This document shows, in pieces, positions 58,725 through 64,000 of a stretch of DNA of 64,000 nt. The stretch is taken from contig QNGE01000852.1 of the NCBI GenBank assembly GCA_008508345.1, positions 131,563 through 195,562 of the forward strand, written 5' to 3'. The notes under the pieces were generated by a model, which saw nothing but the letters and a program-made list of their open reading frames with translations, was not told the DNA's origin and searched no databases. The stretch is from Paragonimus westermani (taxonomy: Eukaryota; Platyhelminthes; Trematoda; Plagiorchiida; Troglotrematidae). Each line of letters opens with the position of its first letter. Positions within the stretch are counted from its first letter, which is position 1. The position numbers and the translations under genes are program-made.

Positions 58725-59415
58725 TTGAAAACACTATTCCCTCAACGGAGTGCTTACACGATAAGTTTTTCATCAAACGGCGGACAACGAAAAGCTGCAT
58801 TCCGGAATGAAACAGATTTACAGACCAGTTGCTCTGAGACATGTCATGCTGTTTTGAGGCTAACCACACTATTTGGGGGATCCCACTTGGTGTCATATAA
58901 TCGTGTTTGTCAAAAGCCAGAGCATTTCTTAGTTTTGTGGCTTTGTTATTGAGCGGTGTCTTTTTAAGTCCTGTCAACATGTATTATGTAACCATTTTAA
59001 CCCGACAGTGCCTTTATGTGAGCTGCCTGGTGCATCATTGAGATCGACATCAACAGCTTGTTCAAAAATGTTTGTTAAGCTGGACTGCCTTGTTCTTCAG
59101 CAACCTGTTTTTTTCCTCAAAATTGGCATATGTGGGATGCGTACGTCGGTACAAAGCACACATATCATGTGGACTGAGGTACAGTGATTACGGCTTAGGG
59201 TGACATGCTGATACATGTGTCTACTGATCGAGCTGGGCCAAGCTAAGGGCACAACATGCAGACTACAAGAATTCCGTTTGTCCCCAGACTGTCTTATCTA
59301 GAACTGTACGGACTGCGAGTGCGAATACTTTTGATAGTAGTTTAGAGTTGACGAATCCATTTCACTTAAGACATATCAGAACTTTGGGTCATTGAGCGAC
59401 TAGTTCGTTTTGCAT
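58725..59415. other. No recognised feature
   Basis: No repeat or gene identified before the start of LINE copy B. The LINE endonuclease was looked for here and not found. Confidence 0.5.
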
Positions 59416-59419
59416 GTGT

Positions 59420-61985
59420 CTCACTATGGCTACGCCGATCGCCGACAACACAAGGAGTTCTACGATTCGCTTAGGGTGATTTTCGGTTCATCCATCCAAT
59501 ATATCAAAGCACTGGACACCGGCTGTTCGTCAACCTAGCCAGAAGACACCATGAAAGTGTGGCGAAAACATTTTGATAGCTTATCAAAGTACCCTTCTAC
59601 CATTGATTGGGTGACCGTGAACATGTCATTGACCCTTCATTTTCTCTCGTTCCGGATTCGCTAGGGTTGCAGACGACGATTGGTCAACTGCACAACGGGA
59701 AGGCTGCAGGTAAGGATAGACTGCCAGGAGAGATCCTGAAGAACGGCGGACCGGTGTTGGACCGTGCACTGTTCCACCTGGTCAACTCCCTCTGGGAGCA
59801 CAAGTTGATGTCGCAAGATTTTGAGGATGCTCTTAGGGCACCCTTGTTCTAAAGTAAAGGTATCAAGCTATCGGGGCATACGTCTACTGAGTTGCGCAGG
59901 CAAAGTGCTTGCTACAATCCATCTGAACCGGCTAAATACAGGAGTCTTTGGGGCAAATGTTCCTGAAGAGCAGTTCGGGTTTCGAAAGAGTCGCAGTAAG
60001 ATAGACCTGGTGCTTGCTGTTCTACAGATTCAGGATAAGTGCGTGAGACGCACCCAGCCCCCCTATGCACTGTTGGTGGATTTCACTAAGGCTGTTGATC
60101 CCACGAGTCGCGAAGCATTGTGAAAGGTCCTTAGTGAGTTTGGACGTCCAAGTAAATCCGTTAATATGATTAGATTGCTACATGAGGGTGAAGGTACCAT
60201 CGTGTGGATCTACCTCCGATGGTTCTGACATTGTCACTGGCGTGAAGCAGGGTTGTGTCTTAGCCTTAACCCTGTTTAGTTTATATTTGACTGCCGTGGT
60301 AACAGCCGCTCTTCAGAAATCAGCAGAGGACGGCACGAATGAATGTCTACTGAATAGTTGAGGTCTGAACACACCAACCCTGTTACATACTTCGACGATG
60401 CACATGCTTCCAACCACCGATTGCAGCGCGCTGTTTGCTCACAACGAAGACGAAATTCGGCGAGTTGCCGTGTTTTCCGCGACCACGGCATACGAGTTTG
60501 GATTGGAGATCAACACAGGTAAGACCTCTTCTCTCTTTCAGCGTTCTCCATGCAGAGGTGCTGTTTGTGCATGTCCACCCCAAATTCGCGTCAATGGAGA
60601 CGTTTTCGGTAGACGCGCGAATTTTTGTCACTTGGGTAATAATTGGTCCACAGATTTGTTCGTGGTCCGCGAGTTGAGAGCTCGTGTGGCAAAGGCTAGT
60701 CTAGATTTCGGACGTCTTGAAAGACGTGTCTGGAGGAACCACAGCCTGAAGATGGCCACTAAGCTCTGTGCCTGCCGCTCAGTGGTGCTGTCTACACCGC
60801 TGTATAGCAATGAAACCTGGACATTGTACCAACGAAACATGCACCACGTGAGCCGTTTCCACGTGAAATGTTTGAGGTGCATCTTTGGTATTCGGTGTTC
60901 AGACATGTTTCTGAACACTGAGGTGCTGTGACAAGCGGACACGAACTGGATGGAAGGCATGCTGATGCTGGATCAGCTTCGTTGGCCAGGTCACTTCGGT
61001 CAGATGGGCGATGACCGTATTCCAAAGCAGCTGCTGAATGGACAATTGAAATCAGCTAAACGAAATCCCTGTTGTTACAAGCTGAGGTATCAGGATGTTT
61101 TGCAGGTAATTCATTCACGTTTTAACATTGATTTTAGATGTCGGGACGACGTGGCGTCGAACCGGACATCCTGGTGGAATACAATTTGGACGGGCGTCCG
61201 TGAGTCCAGTGTTCAATTATTTCGCGGCCAGGAGCGGAACCGGGTGATACGCGAAGGAACCATCAGTCATAGGTCGTGGCGACATGACCATATGGCGGTG
61301 CGTTGTGTGCTGTCGCGAATGCGCTGGCCGTTCAAAATTATTGAGTCACCAACTTACTCATAGTGCACTGTCAGCGAAGAGGAGTACGTTTAGACTCAGG
61401 TAGGTCATATCAATATATCCACCATATTTCTGTTAACGACTGCATTGGCCAAGAACATAGTAGTATGGCAACTAATTCACTCCTCTTTTCAGAAAATTGG
61501 GTTTATGTGGTCTTCCGCCTATTCTTTATTCAGCCTTGTTAATGTATTCATGATGAATGGTCTGTCTGACTTTTCGTAGTTTAATGTGAATTTTGTTTTC
61601 CATTCTTATTTTCTCCTGAGTACAGTAACATGCAGTCGTGTACTGTAATACTTCTTGTATTACAATCTACATATCTTCCTTCTCAGTTAAGTTCCTGTCA
61701 TTGCAGTCCCTGTCTGTTTTTGTTTTGTGAGAGATAAGGGTTTCCTTTTCGTGTGTAGCCAATCAATTGACAAACCAACATTGGCTGGCTGGACACAGAG
61801 GCCTCATTCACACACCTGCCGGTCTTATTCTTTCGGGTTTACACTGGATACGTGTTATGTGGGTGGAACCGCCAGTGGTGCAACGCACGCTACTTGTGGT
61901 GATGGTCAGGCGCATGCGTTATTTGGCTTCAGTCATTGTGACGGGCTATTCCGAATCAGATGCCACCAATCGGTTACGTTAAGTT
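59420..61985 (+). mobile_element. LINE copy B, from the RT linker to the 3' tail
   Basis: The plus strand carries the linker between endonuclease and RT (ADRRQHKEFYDSLRVIFG near 59433-59487), the RT domain, the C-terminal blocks, the zinc finger and a 3' tail (about 61490-61985) matching copies A and E. It begins after the endonuclease, so it is 5'-truncated. Stops and frame changes are scattered, and the tail is more diverged than in A and E. Confidence 0.85.
59607..61380 (+). pseudogene. LINE reverse transcriptase and C-terminus, copy B
   Basis: Blocks in order, over several frames: LHNGKAAGKDRLPGEILKNG (59686-59745), SSYRGIRLLSCAGKVLATI, PEEQFGFRKSRS (59964-60000), PYALLVDFTKAVD (motif A, 60060-60100), GVKQGCVLALTLFSLYL (60241-60291), YFDDAHA (motif C, 60386-60406, both aspartates kept), LYSNETWTLYQRN (60800-60837), then after a TGA at 60929 MLMLDQLRWPGHFGQMGDD, and in a shifted frame a finger reading CVVCCRECAG..LLSHQLTH near 61302-61365. 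This is the window's best record of the family's RT domain. It cannot be translated as one product. Confidence 0.85.
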
Positions 61986-61989
61986 GTAT

Positions 61990-64000
61990 TAGACCCTACT
62001 TCTCTAAGTCCAGTTTGCCGCACACACTTTGGTCCGCACGAATTGACATGCTGCAACCAGACCACATTTCTGAATCGCAATCAAGAGCAATATGTATTAG
62101 CAGTCTACAGCCGAACAGCACATTGAACTAGTTTTTATTTCTGATGTCTCTAAATGAATTATGCAGCAAACACTAGCAGATTGGATGCAAGGCATGTGGG
62201 TATGCATCAGTTACTTAATAATCCATTCGTAAGCCGATGAAAAAGTTCGTTAAAACTGGTTGTATTTAAGACCTGCGCGGAATAGGTCGACTGCACCCGT
62301 CGACTCGCATAAGAATATAACATCGAATTGGGCAGTGTTCTTCACTGACTATTTCGCTAGGTGAATTGGCTTCCGCCCTGTGGTACTCGGAATTAGGGAC
62401 TTCAGATAGCCCCAGGAAATCGTACTTGAGTTGAAACCTCCCACGCAAGTGCTGAAGAGAAGACCTGGCACTGGTAACAGTAAGTAGTTGTTATTCATGA
62501 ATTGAGACGTCGAATTTATTGATGTACACCAGTATCAAAGAAATCATCGTCTGTCATTGGCTGATCGTATTAGCACATACAGCCATAAATTGAAAGTTAA
62601 TTGGTGCAATACGGAACAGATGAATTGGCGGATAACGGGAAGCACAACACTGAGACCGTTCGTACAATCCTGATGTATCTTTGACGCGATATTTGGATTG
62701 GCCGTTCGTCAGATCTTCTGTTGTCTCGAAGTTTGGATGAGCGGTGAATCGAGTGGACTTCTACCACACACCCCAGTCAATAAGACTTTTAAATGCAGGC
62801 CAAAATGGGACACCACTTATTTATGTCTATCCCCTTTAGCTGGCATTGACTCGGTGTACCACACAACCATCTTCCGTTGTAAGCCTGTTAATATAACTGA
62901 TGACTCGGTTGATTCTGGCGAGTGGACAACATGACCAACCAAGCGAATGACCGACAATTCAGTTCTCCTCAACTGGTACGGGTTTCAAGCTGATTCCTTT
63001 ACTCGTACAGCGCCGAAGTGAGTTGTTGCACATGGGCTGTCTGAGGTGCTCGTTCAGAACATACCTGTCGATGGCTTTAGTAAGGGCATCCACTACAAAC
63101 TACTAGCGATCAGTCAATGATGAATATGCCTAAGCATCAGAACACTGCGTATCGCTAAGCTGTTCGATCAGAGATATCCAATCCGCATTGTAAAAGCTTC
63201 AAATTGGAGGAGTATTACTACTGCACCCAATAATTGAAATAGAATTACTCCCAGGTCATTACGGCAAAAGAGTGCTTTATTTGCAAGTCATTGATCATAT
63301 AGTTTCCGCTGGTTAGAATATAATATGGTCTTGAGGGCTTCTGAGGTAAATTTCTGATGTTTTCTGTTAAGTAGAAATTCATAACTGCGTTGTAAAATCC
63401 AGAAGAGCATGAGTGAGTCTAATGTGAATCTCGCTGGTGTCGAAGTCAGTTTCAAAGTTATTTTAGCCACCTATTCAGTATGATTCGCGAGAAACTTGCC
63501 GAAGTCAGTTTGCATATGACTTTAGTCAATAGGCGGTTGTTGGTCAGCTATCCAAACTGGGATCGGCAAGTCATACTGCTCAGACAGTTGGAAGGTTGAT
63601 TACAATGTACAACGCACCGCACGGGTTCAGTTGAGCTCAGAAGAACCGGGTCATATACTGCCGATAACTTAAGCCGGCTCTAAATACATAAAGCGCTATA
63701 TCGCTGCCTTCCACACATAGGCAAACGTGGTAGTACACAGTCATTTATGATATAGTAATTTCTTCATCTTCACCGTCTCTCATACTAGGTTTCCATCATA
63801 GCGACAGTGGATGGTTCAACTCATCATATTCGAAACTTCAACATTTGGTACACAGAAACTTGACGGAGGTCACGACAGGGTATTCTTCTCGTGACTCTAC
63901 CTCTAGTCACTTAGGTCTCTGTACACTTTCCTTGCGGAGAAGCTTGTCAAACTCTACCAATTCGGTGCTCGCACCGCCGTTTTGCATGATGACGACGACT
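61990..64000. other. No recognised feature
   Basis: Only frames under 80 codons and no repeat match through to the window end. Confidence 0.5.

Overview
The window looks like animal (metazoan) nuclear DNA, most likely from a parasitic flatworm. It has long non-coding stretches, stop-riddled retrotransposon remnants, a Penelope-like element with a GIY-YIG nuclease, a LINE family whose ORF ends in a C2H2 zinc finger, tRNA-derived SINEs and a hammerhead-like ribozyme fold. There are no bacterial operons, ribosome binding sites or CRISPR arrays. The flatworm assignment is inferred from the flavour of the elements; the sequence alone does not prove it. Positions 118-840 are an assembly gap.

Layout. 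1-900: a near-perfect 44-bp head-to-head palindrome with a hammerhead-like fold, then the gap, then the last bases of a LINE 3' tail. 1.7-5.4 kb: another remnant of the hammerhead repeat and two copies of an unrecognised dispersed repeat (R1; third copy at 58.6 kb). 7.66-12.74 kb: a nest of LINE copies of one family in both orientations, including a degraded minus-strand copy that still shows endonuclease, reverse transcriptase and C-terminal zinc finger in order. 12.7-26 kb: almost featureless apart from one SINE. 26203-27522: the only convincing intact protein-coding gene, an uninterrupted 439-codon ORF for a type I membrane protein that I do not recognise. 28.7-30.2 kb: SINEs and a second hammerhead repeat. 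32.6-33.9 kb: a very recent-looking 325-bp inverted repeat. 34.3-35.4 kb: a Penelope-like element on the minus strand. 37-46 kb: more SINEs. 47.4-49.6 kb: a second, older Penelope-like element on the plus strand followed by two direct repeats. 51.3-54.8 kb: a LINE endonuclease fragment and three SINEs. 56.5-57 kb: a LINE tail. 59.4-62 kb: a longer LINE copy.

The parts do not form a pathway. Most of the interpretable sequence is transposon history: LINEs that could supply reverse transcriptase, SINEs that probably borrow it, and Penelope-like elements of the class known to carry hammerhead ribozymes. The items most worth following are the orphan membrane protein, the hammerhead fold with a compensatory base change between two copies, the palindrome centred on its predicted cleavage site, and the 325-bp inverted repeat. 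All homology statements come from reading translations and repeats by eye; no search was run.
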